Part shown: positions 43,031-63,338 of the stretch, piece by piece
Layout of the letters: the number at the start of each line of letters is the position of its first letter
Numbering within the stretch: position 1 is the first letter of the stretch
Notes under the pieces: model-generated
Told to the model about the DNA's origin: nothing
The model's input: only the letters and a program-made list of their open reading frames with translations
The model's database searches: none
Source: Euglena gracilis
Taxonomy: Eukaryota > Euglenida > Euglenophyceae > Euglenales
Assembly (NCBI GenBank): GCA_039621445.1
Contig: CP154957.1
Coordinates: forward strand, 24,652,938 to 24,716,937
Direction of reading: 5' to 3'
Length of the DNA stretch: 64,000 nucleotides
Program-made: the position numbers and the translations under genes

Positions 43031-43384
43031 TTTTTTGTATATTTTGAAGAATTAAACCCATTTTTAGGACAATTTTTCCACAAGTCTCCATTGCACCCAT
43101 CTTGGCCATTTTGGGTTTATTTTTTTGTTAATTTGGGGCTATTTTGCATTGTTTTGGGCAAATGTTGGGCTAATTTGGGTCAATATGAACACCTTTATGG
43201 CGTTTTTGGCCATTTTGTGCCGTTTTGGTGATTTTGGGTATTTTTGGGTATTTTTGTGTATCTTTTGTGGTCATTGTTGGCAGTTTTGGGCTACTTTAGG
43301 TTATTTCAAGCCATTTTAGGTCATTTTGGTTGCTCGTTGGGGCTTTTGTGGGCATTCTGGCTGGGTTGGGAGCCAATGGATGCG

Positions 43385-43590
43385 GACATCAGGCAAGATG
43401 CAGATACTGGACAAGATGGAGATGCTGGACAAGATGCAGATGCTGGACAAGGGCTGGACAAGGTGCAGATACCACAGACGATGCAAATACTGGACAAGAT
43501 GTCAATACTTGACAAGATGCAGACACTGGACAAGACGCAGATGCTAGTCAAGATGCAGATGTTGGACAATATGCAGATACTGGGTTAGTG
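43385..43590 (+). repeat. GATGCTGGACAAGATGCAGA minisatellite
   Basis: About ten degenerate 15-24-bp units. Open frames across it (TGQDADTGQD-like) are repeat-driven. Confidence 0.85.
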
Positions 43591-43664
43591 CAGTGGATGC
43601 CGATGCTGGATTGGCCAAATAAATCAGGGGAGCTTGCGGCCATAGGTGAGTGAAGTTGGGCAAA

Positions 43665-43752
43665 GTGGCCAAAAGTGGCCAAGAGTGGCCAAAAGTGGCC
43701 AAGAGTGGCCAAAAGTGGCCAAGAGTGGCCAAAAGTGGCCAAGAGTGGCCAA
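43665..43752 (+). repeat. AAAAGTGGCCAAGAGTGGCC tandem
   Basis: Four and a half regular 20-bp units. Confidence 0.95.
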
Positions 43753-44104
43753 ATTTTACAAGTGGGTAAACAGTGAACAAAAGCGGATGAAGTGGTTGCA
43801 GATGCTGTTTTGGATGCTCCGAATGCAGGTATCTGAACGGGTGCAGGCACAGGAGGTGCACCTCTAAGGGCTTCAAAGGCGATGCTGGGCGATGGTGGGC
43901 CCAAGGGTATGGCTGACCAGAGGTGCTTGGTGAAGGGGGCAAAGTTTTATGGATGGATCTTTTTCAGCCTTCCTCCCCGCAGAGTTACTTGGGGGTGGTT
44001 AGTGTTTGTGAACGACGGCAGGGGGTGCTTGAACAAGCTGACCCTCCTGACCCCCGGTCTGGTTCCCAAAGGCTCGCGGCTGATGTACCCCGCCCCTGCA
44101 ACAG

Positions 44105-45876
44105 GTGGCCGCCGATGTCGCTCCTGTGCGGCCGGCTTCGGACCGCTCTGCCGGTCTGTTTCACCCGCCTGTGCCGACCGGCGTGCAAGACTGGGCCAGG
44201 GCGGCACATGTGTGGTTGCTTTCTTGAGATTGGCGTGTTTTTATTTTTTTTTGGGAAGAATTGCGTCACGATTGAAAAAACAAACAAACAGAACGGCTTT
44301 AAATGCAAATTCAGGTGCATAAATCAAATCCACAAACGGGGGTAATCAAAACTGTTGTGTGCCTCTGAATTGCCCTCCAGCATCTCCTTAATTTCTCTGA
44401 CCCCAAAGAAGATGCAGCGGTAATATATTCTTGCCGGGCTGGGCGAAGAAGGCGCAGCTCAGGGTTTTTTTTTGTAGTCTCATTGGGGTTCATCGCCCCT
44501 TCCCCACCGAAATGCTCCAAGGAAAGGTCCAAAACAACAAAAAACATCATTGTGCACCAATTAGGTAAGGTTATGGAGGATATTTATTCCATCGAACCCC
44601 ATTTTTTTTTTTAGGTATAAACAGCCAACGGGGGGCACACACCCTACGGCCATGGCAGTGGGTACGGAAACTGCAGTTTTAGCGGAAATCACCCAACAGC
44701 TCTTGATCCCCGCGGACGCCGGGCCTAAACTTGAGTGATTCTTGGTCCCCAGGCCGGGGCTTTACTTGTGTGTGTGTTTGTGTGTGCGTCCTACCTTCCC
44801 ATTAACTCCCCCGCGTTCAAAAGTGGGAATGGCCCACTCAGTCTGGGAAATGGGGTTCTCCGTCATTGGGTCCCCCGAGGCGCAGAAACGGGGGCGCGGG
44901 GCAGTCCCCCGGCGCTCCCGGGACGCCGGGGCGGCGGTGGGCCTCCCTGCCGGCAGTGGGCCCCCAACCCGGCGTACCGGCCGCCCCCGCAGCACTGGCT
45001 GGTCGAGGCCGACGGCGCGCGGGCCCTCGTGCGGGAGAAGGACGGCCGGCGGCGCTTCAGCCCCCTGCCCGCGGAGGTCAGGGAGGGCCGCGAGGGCGAG
45101 GGACGGGTTTTTTTTTACTGTGGACCGATTTGAGGACCCCCCATCTCAGGCCAAAGGGCTGGCCACGGGCCGGTCCGCCGCTCGAACTGGGGTGGCGGGG
45201 CGACGGTAAAGGACGGCCGACATCATTCCCCCCCCGGCCGGTCTTTTCGAGAAATCAGTGCTTCTCACCCATTTTCCTTTTGGACCTCAAACCTTAATTT
45301 TGTGGCTTTTGAGTTCAATATGCGGGGGCAGCGGTGATTTTTTTCTGAATGAAGGACCTCCCTGGTGCAGGTGGACGACGTCATCGAGCAGATCGAACGT
45401 CTGGAGGACTGGCAGCAGATGCAGCAAAGGTCGTGCCTGTTGTGTATATGTGTCCATCCTGCATGTGTACATCTGTCCATGTCCATGCCCATGTGCAGGC
45501 GCGCGCGCGTGTGTGCATACGTGCATGTCTGTCCTGTTAGTGGTATGAGTGAGTGAGTGAGTCAGTCAGTCAGTCAGTCAGTCAGTGAGTGAGTGAGTAA
45601 GTACATGCGTGCGTGCGTGAGTGAATGAGTGAGTGAGTGAGTGAGTGAGTGAGTGAGTGAGTGAGTGAGTGAGTGAGTGAGTGAGTGAGTGAGCGAGCGA
45701 GCGAGCGAGCGAGTGAGTGAGTGAGTGAGTGAGTGAGTGAGTGAGTGAGTGAGTGAGCGAGCGAGCGAGCGAGCGAGTGAGTGAGTGAGTGAGTGAGTGA
45801 GTGAGTGTGTGTGTGTGTGTGTGTGAGTGAGTGAGTGAGTGAGTGTGTGTGTGTGTGTGAGTGAGTGAGTGAGTGA

Positions 45877-45927
<51 letters not shown>

Positions 45928-47817
45928 TGTGTGTCCGTGTGTATGCCTGCGTGTATGCCGGGTGTGGACGTCGGTGGTCGTATGTGATGCGGCAGCGGGC
46001 ATTCGCCCAATTGGAGGCAGCCAGGGCCGTTCTCCCAACGATTCATTGAGGCCAACCTCCGGCAGCTGTCCCTGAAGCACGCCGGGGCCCTCTGGAACCG
46101 CAGCCGGGCTCTCCACGCCCTGCACCAGGCCCAGGCCCCACCTCATCACTGGGGGTATTTTCTTTTTTTGGTGAAAGGGTGGGTGTCCTTTGGCCGAGGG
46201 AACCACTTCTGCGTTAATGAATTTGAGCGACATTTTCTCTTCCTTTCCAGGAGGCTCGGCAGAAAGCCCAGGCAGCAAACACAGCGGCTGGCTTGGCACT
46301 GCGGGTGTGCATCGCTGCCAGCACTTTCCGCTGACCTGGGTAGGATGATCTCGCACTTTCCGTGCTCCCGATGTTGTGCCATTAAATTTGTGACCACGGG
46401 TCAGTTTACACAACGGGGGGAGGGCAAAGGCGTCCCAGGCCGGGCCCCTGGGCTGCGGCGGGGCGTGAAGGGGCCCACAGCACGCCGGTGGACCAGTTCG
46501 CCAAGGAGCTGGTGCTGATCTCCGTCTACATGGCCCAGGGCCCGGGCCCTGGTGCCAGCCCCCCCCCCCCCTCCAGCCCACCCGAGCCGGCACAGCCTGG
46601 CCATCCTCGGGCCGGCCACCTTATGCGTAGGAAACCCACAGAATACCCTCGAAGCGATCATATGGCTGCCGGGATGTCTTTGGAGGGGATGGGGACACAC
46701 TTCTCTGAGCACTGCCGGGAGATCAACGAAGTGGAAGATGGGCTGTGAGGACCTCATAACAGAGAAGGTTTCCACAAAGGATGTGACACAGGGGAAGTGC
46801 GTATGCCCTGGTGCTCAGCAAGCTGCCCCCTCTTCCGCCTGCAGATTTGTTTTCCACCTTTGTGTGTGCCATCCAGAGATTTGTTTTAAAAGTGTTGTGA
46901 CCCGGGGGGAGGGAGGGGGTGGGTCATGGCCAAGCCCCCCCCCCCGGAGGGGGGTCGGGCCGAGTGGTTACCCCGCCAGAAGCACGGTTTCCCTCTATTT
47001 TCGGCGCTCAGTGCCGAAAATATTTCTGGGACCCGAAACTTGACCCACTTCTCCCCCCGAGGGGGCCCCCCCTGGGGTTGTGTGGGTGGGTCCGGACCCC
47101 TCCCCAGGTCCTAAGAAATACCTCTCCCTGGTGCTGATGTAATCCCACCAACCCCCTGTTTCGAACCTAACATTACGCCTGCAGCGGAGAGGAGTGACCA
47201 GAATGCTGAAGTCATCTTTGTAGAAAAAGCCCACCTTTTTTGGTGAAAACCCCCATCTTTCATTAGGGGGTTAAACCTCATGACAAATGGGGGGGGGTTC
47301 GGGGGGGAATCCTTGGACATGTTTGCAGTCTTGGTAGACCCGTTACCAGTCTTGGCAGGGTCAGGGATGAGCGCCTCGTTTTCTTTTTGGAGGTGGGTTT
47401 TAAGTATGCCACTTGATTTTTTAACCCTGAGTTGTTTCTTATACTGTCATCCCTCGCTGGATGAGCAGGTGTGCATTTGCCTTGACCCTTCTGGAGGCAG
47501 TTTCCTGCGGCAAGCATCTTGAGCATGCACTCATTTGCATTTATTTGCTAATTTATTCCGTTCTGTTGCCTTGCACTGCGTGTTTTTTCATTTCTGTTGC
47601 TGTGGTGCTGTGTGTCCATTTGCGCTGCTGCAGAGGTTGGGAGGCCTGCCGGACCCGCCCTGCCCGGGAGTTTGGCGGCCGGAAGCGGGTGAAGGAGGCG
47701 GCGTTGCAGCTGGCGCCGCGGGAGAAGTACAACAAGCCCACCACGCTGCGCAACAACAAGAAGAGCCGCCTGCTGGCGCTGCAGCGGCAGAAGTACATTC
47801 GCATCCGGGTGCCGTGA
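44105..47817 (+). CDS. Unrecognised helical/basic protein (multi-exon)
   Basis: At least seven exons. 44105-44209 (VAADVAPVRPASDRSAGLFH..., donor CAT|GTGTGG). 44993-45076 (HWLVEADGARALVREKDGRR..., donor GAG|GTCAGG). 45371-45429 (VDDVIEQIERLEDWQQMQQ). 46021-46134 (FIEANLRQLSLKHAGALWN...). 46251-46306 (EARQKAQAANTAAGLAL). 46481-46551 (TPVDQFAKELVLISVYMAQ). 47634-47813/47817 (basic C-terminal segment KKSRLLALQRQKYIRIRVP). The first three join in phase with canonical signals; the fourth to sixth form a continuous predicted helix. I do not recognise the family. A helical scaffold with a basic nucleic-acid- or ubiquitin-pathway-facing tail is only a guess. N-terminal exons are probably missing and the last block either stops at TGA 47815-47817 or splices at GTGAGT. 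Confidence 0.6.
44993..45076 (+). CDS. Exon of the helical/basic gene
   Basis: Exactly 28 codons from CCGCCCCCGCAG| to GAG|GTCAGG; HWLVEADGARALVREKDG, then RRRFSPLPAE. It joins the next exon as PLPAE-VDDVIEQ. Confidence 0.75.
45371..45429 (+). CDS. Exon of the helical/basic gene, coiled coil
   Basis: VDDVIEQIERLEDWQQMQQ has heptad-like hydrophobic spacing. The acceptor CTGGTGCAG| and donor AAAG|GTCGTG are clean, though the phase to the following exon does not close without an extra piece. Confidence 0.7.
45544..45940 (+). repeat. (GTGA)n / (GCGA)n / (GT)n array
   Basis: About 400 bp of 4-bp units GAGT/GTCA/GAGC passing into (GT)n; intronic. Long minus-strand SLTHSLTH frames are artefacts. 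Confidence 0.95.
46021..46134 (+). CDS. Exon of the helical/basic gene
   Basis: FSQRFIEANLRQLSLKHAG, then ALWNRSRALHALHQAQ. Joining CAG (46134) to GAG (46251) gives the helix LHQAQEARQKAQ, which would need a GC donor (CAG|GCCCCA). Confidence 0.65.
46251..46306 (+). CDS. Exon of the helical/basic gene
   Basis: E-ARQKAQAANTAAGLALR after a strong TCCTTTCCAG| acceptor. Ending at GT|GTGCAT brings the next exon (C ACG CCG) into phase. Confidence 0.65.
46481..46551 (+). CDS. Exon of the helical/basic gene
   Basis: TPVDQFAKELVLISVYMAQ, then GPGP, between GGCCCACAG| and CCTG|GTGCCA. Confidence 0.7.
46874..47130. mobile_element. hAT-like MITE, family 1, diverged
   Basis: Termini CAGAGATTTGTTTTAAAAG and GTCCTAAGAAATACCTCTC plus CCTG, core CGGCGCTCAGTGCCGA. 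The flanks GTGCCATC and GTGCTGAT match only partly. Confidence 0.6.
47634..47817 (+). CDS. Exon: basic C-terminal block
   Basis: REFGGRKRVKEAALQLAPRE, then KYNKPTTLRNNKKSRLLALQ and RQKYIRIRVP. The acceptor GCGCTGCTGCAG| is good. It ends either at TGA or at the GTGAGT donor that overlaps it. Confidence 0.75.
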
Positions 47818-50307
47818 GTGCGGCGCCACGCGTGTGAACGCTTCCCCCGCCGCCTGTGCCCATGGCCTCAGTTGGGTCCACGTCGCTCAGACGTAAACCA
47901 CCGGTGGCGCACAGGCCCTTTTCTTACCTTCTGCCCGATGCCCAACCACTGCTTACTTCATCAATTGTTGGAATTAGTTTTCATGCAATGGCAACAATTC
48001 ACACCGAAGAAAGCGTGATGTGGGAATGTGGAATATTGAAATGCCTGACATGCACAACAAGAGTCGAGCAAGGAACCACACAAACTGGACACACACAGCT
48101 CAGAAACAAAACATAAACCTCTCAACTCTGCTTATGGATGCGTGGTCAATAGGTGGGATTACCATCCATCCACCATCCACCATCCACGTATTTGCCTCTG
48201 GGAGATCGTCCAGAGTCGGTGGGGGTTCAGGAGTTGAGCTGGCAAGCATTTTTCGTCTGATGGCCCCATGGACAACAAATAGAACCTCCTAAATGAACTG
48301 GCTGTGCATGATTTGGGGTCGACAATTCCTTGATGGCTGTGGTGGTGGTAGTGATGGTGGTGGTAGCGATGCTGATGATGATGATGATGGTGATGGTGAT
48401 GGTGATGGTGTGGTGATGATGAGCCCAAAATGAACATCGCCTGATGTAATTGCTTTCTCTCCAACTTTGATTTTTTAGAGTTGTTGGTTTGCTTCCACAT
48501 CGAAGCTCCAGCCGCCATTTGCTGGGTGGGGTCATCCAGCTGTCTTTGTTCAAACCAGCCCAAATCCTCCCAGTCGGATTTGGCAGTCATCAAAAAGCGG
48601 CATGTTTTCTCCCCTGGGTATTTCAGATGTGTCGCAAAGGAATTCCGTCGATACGTCCAGGTGAGAGAGGAACACTGCATCGCTTTCCGTGCAAAGCACC
48701 AAGATAATAATAATAATAATTTCGTTTTTTATTCTTATTACAAATAATGACAATCCATGGCCAAGAATGTAATTTTGGGCACTATCCGTTGAAAAAAGTT
48801 GTTAAGGATGGACACAAAGCACCGACAGCAAGAATTGACGTTTTGGGGGAGATCCCGTCCATAGCCAGAATTTTCTCTGTTTCATGCCACAAAAAAATCC
48901 CAATAAATCCCGAATCCGCACAAAAATGGAAACCCAAGAATTACAAAAAATCACGAAAAACACGAAAAACCATGAATGAGATTTTTTCCCACAATGATTT
49001 TTTTGTCTTGGAAGTTGAACTTCCGAAGTTTTGGTCAGACGTATATTTTATTTACTCCCATCCTTTTTATTTTTATTTTCCGATTATTTTCCCTGTTTGC
49101 ATATCCCCACCCGTTTTTGTCCCGAAAATGAGAAATTGGACCTGGGTGGGTGGTTATTCCTCCCCATTTTGGGGGATATACTGAATGGAATGTGTATATG
49201 ATGGTGCACAAAACCCATGCGCTACGAAGTGGGTAGATGTTGCCCACCTCTCCCCCGAAGATGTCGTCACCTTCTCACCTTTTTGGGAATTTTTTTTGGG
49301 GGTGGGAGGAGAAAAATGGAATGCACCACCAATGACTCACGTGTTGGTTATAAATGGGCATAAATACCCCAACTGTTACCCCAACTGTTGTTCACGACCT
49401 TCATAATTGACTTCACGGGCATAGTGAAGGAGACCCTGGTTTTCGGCTCTGTGGGGGAAATATAATAAAAAATATAGTATCTTTTTTGGTTTTGTTTTGT
49501 TTTGTTTTATTCTCTCTTTTGTAGTCATTCCATCTTCTGATCCTGGTGTGTAACAATGTCTGTGGTACAAACAAACGAAACCGTGCAAATTTGGAAGCGT
49601 GGGAGAAAAAGGACGCACAGAGCAAGTCAACCAGATGATCCCTGGTATTTTCAAGGTGTTAATGCTGTCCTTGGTTGCATTACACCTTCTGAAGTTAATG
49701 AGAGAGTGAGAGAGAGAGGGAGATTGATGTGTGTAAGTGTTATGTATGTGGTGTGTGGGTTGTGGGTGTGGGTGTGGGTGTGGGTGTGGGTGTGGGTGTG
49801 GGTGTGGGTGTGGGTGTGGGTGTGGGTGTGGGTGTGGGTGTGGGTGTGGGTGTGGGTGTGGGTGGGTGGGTGTGGGTGGGGGTGGGGGGTGTGGGTGTGG
49901 GTGTGGGTGTGGGTGTGGGTGTGGGTGTGGGTGGGTGTGTGGGTGTGTAGTTTTCTTTTTGTGTGTTACAACTCTGGCCTGGACATGATGTGCACTAAAA
50001 CCCAGATCACCATTTTCAGTTGAGCAAAAATTACAAAAAAAATCACAGAAAAAAATTACACAAGGGGGCGGAACCGGGCGATTTTTTTCGCAGCGCGAAA
50101 AATCACGAAACACCACAAAAATTCACGAAGAATCACGGAAAACCCCTTTCCGCGAACCAGCCCTGCCCCAGGGCGGATGATGGGAACCCCGAGAGGTCCA
50201 TTTGGACCCACGACCCATTTGGGCCCCGCGACCCTTCCACACCGGTGCGACTGCCCTGCCCCCCCCCCCCCCGCCCTCTCTGCAGCCCCCTGCTCTCTCC
50301 GAACCCA
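47818..50307. other. Intergenic stretch with simple repeats
   Basis: It contains (GATGGT)n at 48332-48422 and (GGGTGT)n at 49753-49948. A minus-strand frame at 48427-48662 (FLMTAKSDWEDLGWFEQRQL...) is protein-like but unsupported by splice signals. 49556-49740 is open on the plus strand without recognisable content. Confidence 0.4.
49753..49948 (+). repeat. (GGGTGT)n array
   Basis: About 30 near-perfect 6-bp units. Frames across it are artefacts. Confidence 0.95.
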
Positions 50308-52118
50308 ATGGCGGCCAAGAGGAAACGCAGCCCCGCCCCTGCCAAGCCCGCCGCCGCCGCGGCCCCAGCCGAAACCCCAGCGGCCGAGGCCCCAGCGGAG
50401 CCCCCTGCCCCGGCGGCAAGCCCGGCGGCCGCCCCGCCGGCGAAGCCGAAGGGCAAGGGCAAGGGCAAGGAGGGCAAGGCGCCGCGCCCGGCTGCAGTCC
50501 AGCGGCGGCGTGGCTGGGGCCTCTCCCGGTGCCGGCGGAGGCACGGATGGCTGCGCGCCGTGGTGGCGGTGGGGGGTGGGGGCGAGATGCCGCAGAACGG
50601 CGTTCTCGTGCGCACAAAAAACATTGTGCAGGGTCTTGCCAGGTGGAGGCGGTCCACCACTCCCTAGGAGACACTGTGTGGGGATGGTGCTGGCAACTGC
50701 AGGAGGATTGGGGAACCCAAAGGTCTTCTGCCGTATTCTTTTAAAGGTTGCAATATTTTGGAAAACATTTTGGCAAACATTTTGGTTTTATGATTTTTTG
50801 GAGTGTTTTGCTTTATTTCTGCTGGAAATAATTTTGATTTTTGAAATTTCCACATCCTGGATCAGGGTTTTCCCCAACAATAAACTTTTCATTTTTTTTA
50901 TTTTCGGGTTTTTTTCGCCCACAAATTCCCGATTTTTGGGACCAGCATGTGTTCCCCAAAATTACAAAAAAAATCATGTTTTGGGGCCTTTTTTTTGGGC
51001 CAAAGCATGTGAATGACGGTTCAGAAACTCCACGAGTCTTGCAAAATGGGAGAATATCCGGAGGAGATAAAATTTCCTGAGTCCCCTCCAGCAGAAATGT
51101 GTACACTCCCGACATCAATTTTTCGCATTTTTTTTGCAATGCCCACAATTCTCCACAAATTCTCTGAGGTTTCCGACATCAATCCCCCCCCCCCGGGTTG
51201 CTGTTTCGCTTTGGTCAATTCAGCCCAAGTGCAAACTCACCCCCAGCGAAGCCACTCAGAATGGAAGTGCTGTGGCCTGATGGTTGCAAAGGCGGGTGCG
51301 GGGCCGCTGAGGGGCCCCACTGCCATCCCCGACCCGCTGTCGAAGGACCGCCCGTGGGTGCGGCGGGTGAAGGCCGCCGCCGCTGCCGCGGCCACCGGAG
51401 GTGTGGCCGCCCCGGCACCGGCCGTGGCGGACCGGGAGCATGGATTCACTTCCCCCCGGTGTGACCCCCGCCCTCTCCCACGCAAGTCACGAGGTGAATG
51501 CATGACCGGGAGCTGGCGTGTGTGGTGTGCGCCGCGGCGTTCGTGTGGGCGGCGGGGGAGCAGGAGCGCCACCAAAAGGCCGGGCTGACAAAGCCGCCCA
51601 CCGGGCAGGGCCCAGCTTTGAACATTAACTGACGTTGATGGAACAGCTGGGTTGGTTTCAATGGGGCAGTGTGACGGGACGTGGATGAATGCAAGGTATG
51701 ATTGCTCAATGGTGCCCCCCCCCCACCCCCTTGGGGTGACTGACTGGGTTTCTGGGCCGCAGATCTCCCAGAAGGACAATCAGCTGCCAGAAAGGATAGA
51801 CGACAATCGCACACCCCAAGCCCGTTTTTTTACTTGGTGACTTTTTATTGTGCGATCACGGTTTCGCTGTCTGACGTGGTGTTGGACCTCCCCCTACACC
51901 CCCCCCCCCAAGCCGCCGACAGAGCCAGCCCTGGCGGCAGGTGCGGCCCATGCCTGGCACACAAGCTGCGGAAGTCCAAGGCGCTGCTGGCGGCGCCGCG
52001 CAACCACTGCGCCAACTGCAAGACGCCCGGCCACGCGTCCACCCTCTGCCCCAAGAGCTGCTTCAACTGCTTGGAGACAGGCCACACCACCATCAAGTGC
52101 CCCAAGCCGAAGTACTAG
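50308..52118 (+). CDS. Zinc-ribbon plus double CCHC-knuckle protein
   Basis: This appears complete from ATG 50308 to TAG 52118. Exon 1 (50308-50509 or 50528) is a disordered K/A/P-rich tail (MAAKRKRSPAPAKP...KGKGKGKEGK). Exon 2 (51292-51438) reads GPLRGPTAIPDPLSKDRPWV... to VADRE. Exon 3 (51513-51604) gives LACVVCAAAFVWAAGEQERH-QKAGL, the first half of a zf-trcl-type zinc ribbon. Exon 4 (51941-52118) supplies the second CxxC (CGPC) and two perfect CX2CX4HX4C knuckles, CANCKTPGHASTLC and CFNCLETGHTTIKC. Such proteins bind single-stranded nucleic acid; RNA binding is the likely role. Odd points: the exon 2/3 intron is only 74 bp, lacks GT-AG and is bordered by a 10-bp direct repeat, and the exon 3/4 intron seems to use a GC donor (GG|GCAGGG). 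Confidence 0.8.
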
Positions 52119-54182
52119 CGGCGGACCCGACCCCCAACTCGCCGCCATATGGACACCTGCGTGCCACAAATGGGACGGACCCTTTTTTCGTGCTGCCAGA
52201 CGATGGCAGCACAACCCTCCCCCCCTGCTGCCTCACCTATCTCATGCTTTCCGGACCACAGCCTGTGACTTGGGGAAGCAATTTTGATGTCAAGAACTTG
52301 ACTGGGCTGGGAACCCAGTTGCAGCCAGTTGGCCCAACCAGTTGCAGGTCAGAACAGAAGAAGTTGAGCCAAACTCGGAAAGCAGACCTCATTAAGAACA
52401 CATGAACTCATCCGCGCCTCGGTTGGCTGGTTTTAGAGGAGGGATGGGATGGAAATATATCATGTATGTGTTTTGAAATCATGATTGTGCTAATCTGTGA
52501 TATGTGAAATCATGATTGTGCGAAATCTTCGATTATGCTAAAGTGTACGCAATATTGTTGTATTATTGGTATGAAGATTAAGAGTATTATGTATTTTGGG
52601 GGCATATTATCAGGAGGAATGTAATTATTTTCGAAATCACAGGGTTTGGGTCCAGTTAACCATCATTGCATTTAACCTGCCAAGCAGAGCCAAGCTCAAG
52701 CAGAGCCAATATCGGCCCCTCAGGTATGGTCTATTTTTGGAATTTGGCCCAAAGGTCCTCCAGGTGGGCTGCTCATTGGTGGCTGGCATTCCTCCGCCCC
52801 GAACTGCTGTGCTGCCGTCACAGCTCTCATCTGGCTGGCCCGCTGGGCGGGGAGTCCTGCCTTCTACAACCGTCTCACTGCCACCGCCACCCACCCTTCC
52901 CCCACCGCTCCTTCGCCCTGCCCTTTGCCTTGGCCTGCCTGCCCCTGCCATTGCCCGCCGGGTTTCATCGCAGCTTCCCGGGAGGGGGCTGAGCCAAAAA
53001 CCAGTCAGACACTCTGAAAACCCACTCAGTCACCCCCCCCCCCCAAAGAGTCGGCCAGTGATTACGTGATTGGATCGGTTCGAAGCAATAGCTTCAAGCG
53101 TAAAGACGGCAAAACGTTAAGATGTAACATGAAACCCTCCCAGCGCTGAACCGTTGGCACTGTTTGATTGCCTGAGAAAAAGACGTGAGAATGGAGGGGA
53201 TGACCCGGCACAGTTTTGGCCATTGCTTCACATTTGTGGCCCCAGTGTGGCCACCCCCCCTCCCTGGGGTGGAGGGGGGCTGGGGGTCGGCATAAATTGT
53301 CTTCAAAATGCGAGGGAACCAACGGTCCCTCGACCTCCACCCCCAGCATCTGAGTTCCGACCCAAAAACATTTGTATCCAAGAAAGCCAGTCCCCAAAGC
53401 AAGTCCACAAGAAAGCCCAACTTAGGCTCCCCAAGCAGCAATGAGTGCATTTCGTGGATCTCCAAATCCGTGAATGGTGCTCTTCTCCTGTGAACTGGGC
53501 TCAATCCAATTTCGCCATGGCTGGTTCTTTTGCATGTCCTATCGAGGGCAATGCCCATTCCAAGGACTCCCCCCCCCCCTCCCTCCAAGAGGTTCTCCCC
53601 TTGAGCTTGGGGGCTTCCCCCACATCAGAGGTTTCGCCATGTTGACCGAGAACTCCGCCGACAGCAGAATCACTGCCGTCAACCTGACCAATACGTCAGG
53701 TTTAGAAGGGGTTGACATGTCCGGAACGACATTTGCCAGTAGAACAGCCTTGGTTGTCTCCGAAGATTCGGTCACCCCTTTTGGCCAAGTGACCCCTGCA
53801 ACTTCTGTTCTTATGGTTTTCCTTATGCTGCAGGGGCCCTGCCCCCCCCCCCCCCAAGTGGGTCCCAACCAGCCCGCCCCTTTTTCCTGCCAGAAGCTCC
53901 CGGCCAGGCTGCGGACCCCCCCCCCCCCTTAGTTGCTCCAGCTTCTTGTCTGTATATGGCCGGCACCAACTTCGCTTCTGGCCCAGTTTGCTGCGTGGTG
54001 AGTGGCCAGGGACCCCGAACACCAGCGCCCATTTTGTTGTTGCTCCCCCTGGCCGGGTAACTCTGGTGTAATTCCTGCGGACCCCCCGGTCTTCAAGAGC
54101 ACCCCATGGTCCCCCAACACACGATACGCCCCCCCCCCCCTACAGCCACCGCCACCGCCCCAGCCCCGGGGGTCATCCACCG
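52119..54182. other. Intergenic stretch between zinc-finger and ubiquitin-adaptor genes
   Basis: It contains a reversed GACTGACTGG-type remnant (52995-53045) and a second copy (53930-54080) of the 145-bp block at 11475-11620. 53460-53920 is open in a frame (LTENSADSRITAVNLTNTSG...) that looks partly protein-like but has no clear splice context. Confidence 0.4.
53930..54080 (+). repeat. Dispersed 145-bp repeat, second copy
   Basis: Shares CCAACTTCGCTTCTGGCCCA, TGGTGAGTGGCCAGG and AACTCTGGTGTAATTCC with 11475-11620, in the same orientation. Confidence 0.85.

Positions 54183-63338
<9,156 letters not shown>

Noticed and set aside
43646-43867. Plus-strand frame with VAKSGQEWPK repeats
   Set aside because: Exact 20-bp DNA tandem repeat; the peptide periodicity follows the DNA rather than the reverse.
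45574-46593. Minus-strand 339-codon frame with SLTH repeats
   Set aside because: Driven by the GTGA tetranucleotide array.
48427-48662. Minus-strand gene reading TAKSDWEDLGWFEQRQL
   Set aside because: Protein-like, but it runs into a CAT-repeat polyhistidine and has no acceptor, donor or recognisable homology; kept only as a note in the intergenic entry.
49376-50116. Histidine/proline-rich minus-strand frame
   Set aside because: Translation of the GGGTGT array; flanks do not extend the frame meaningfully.
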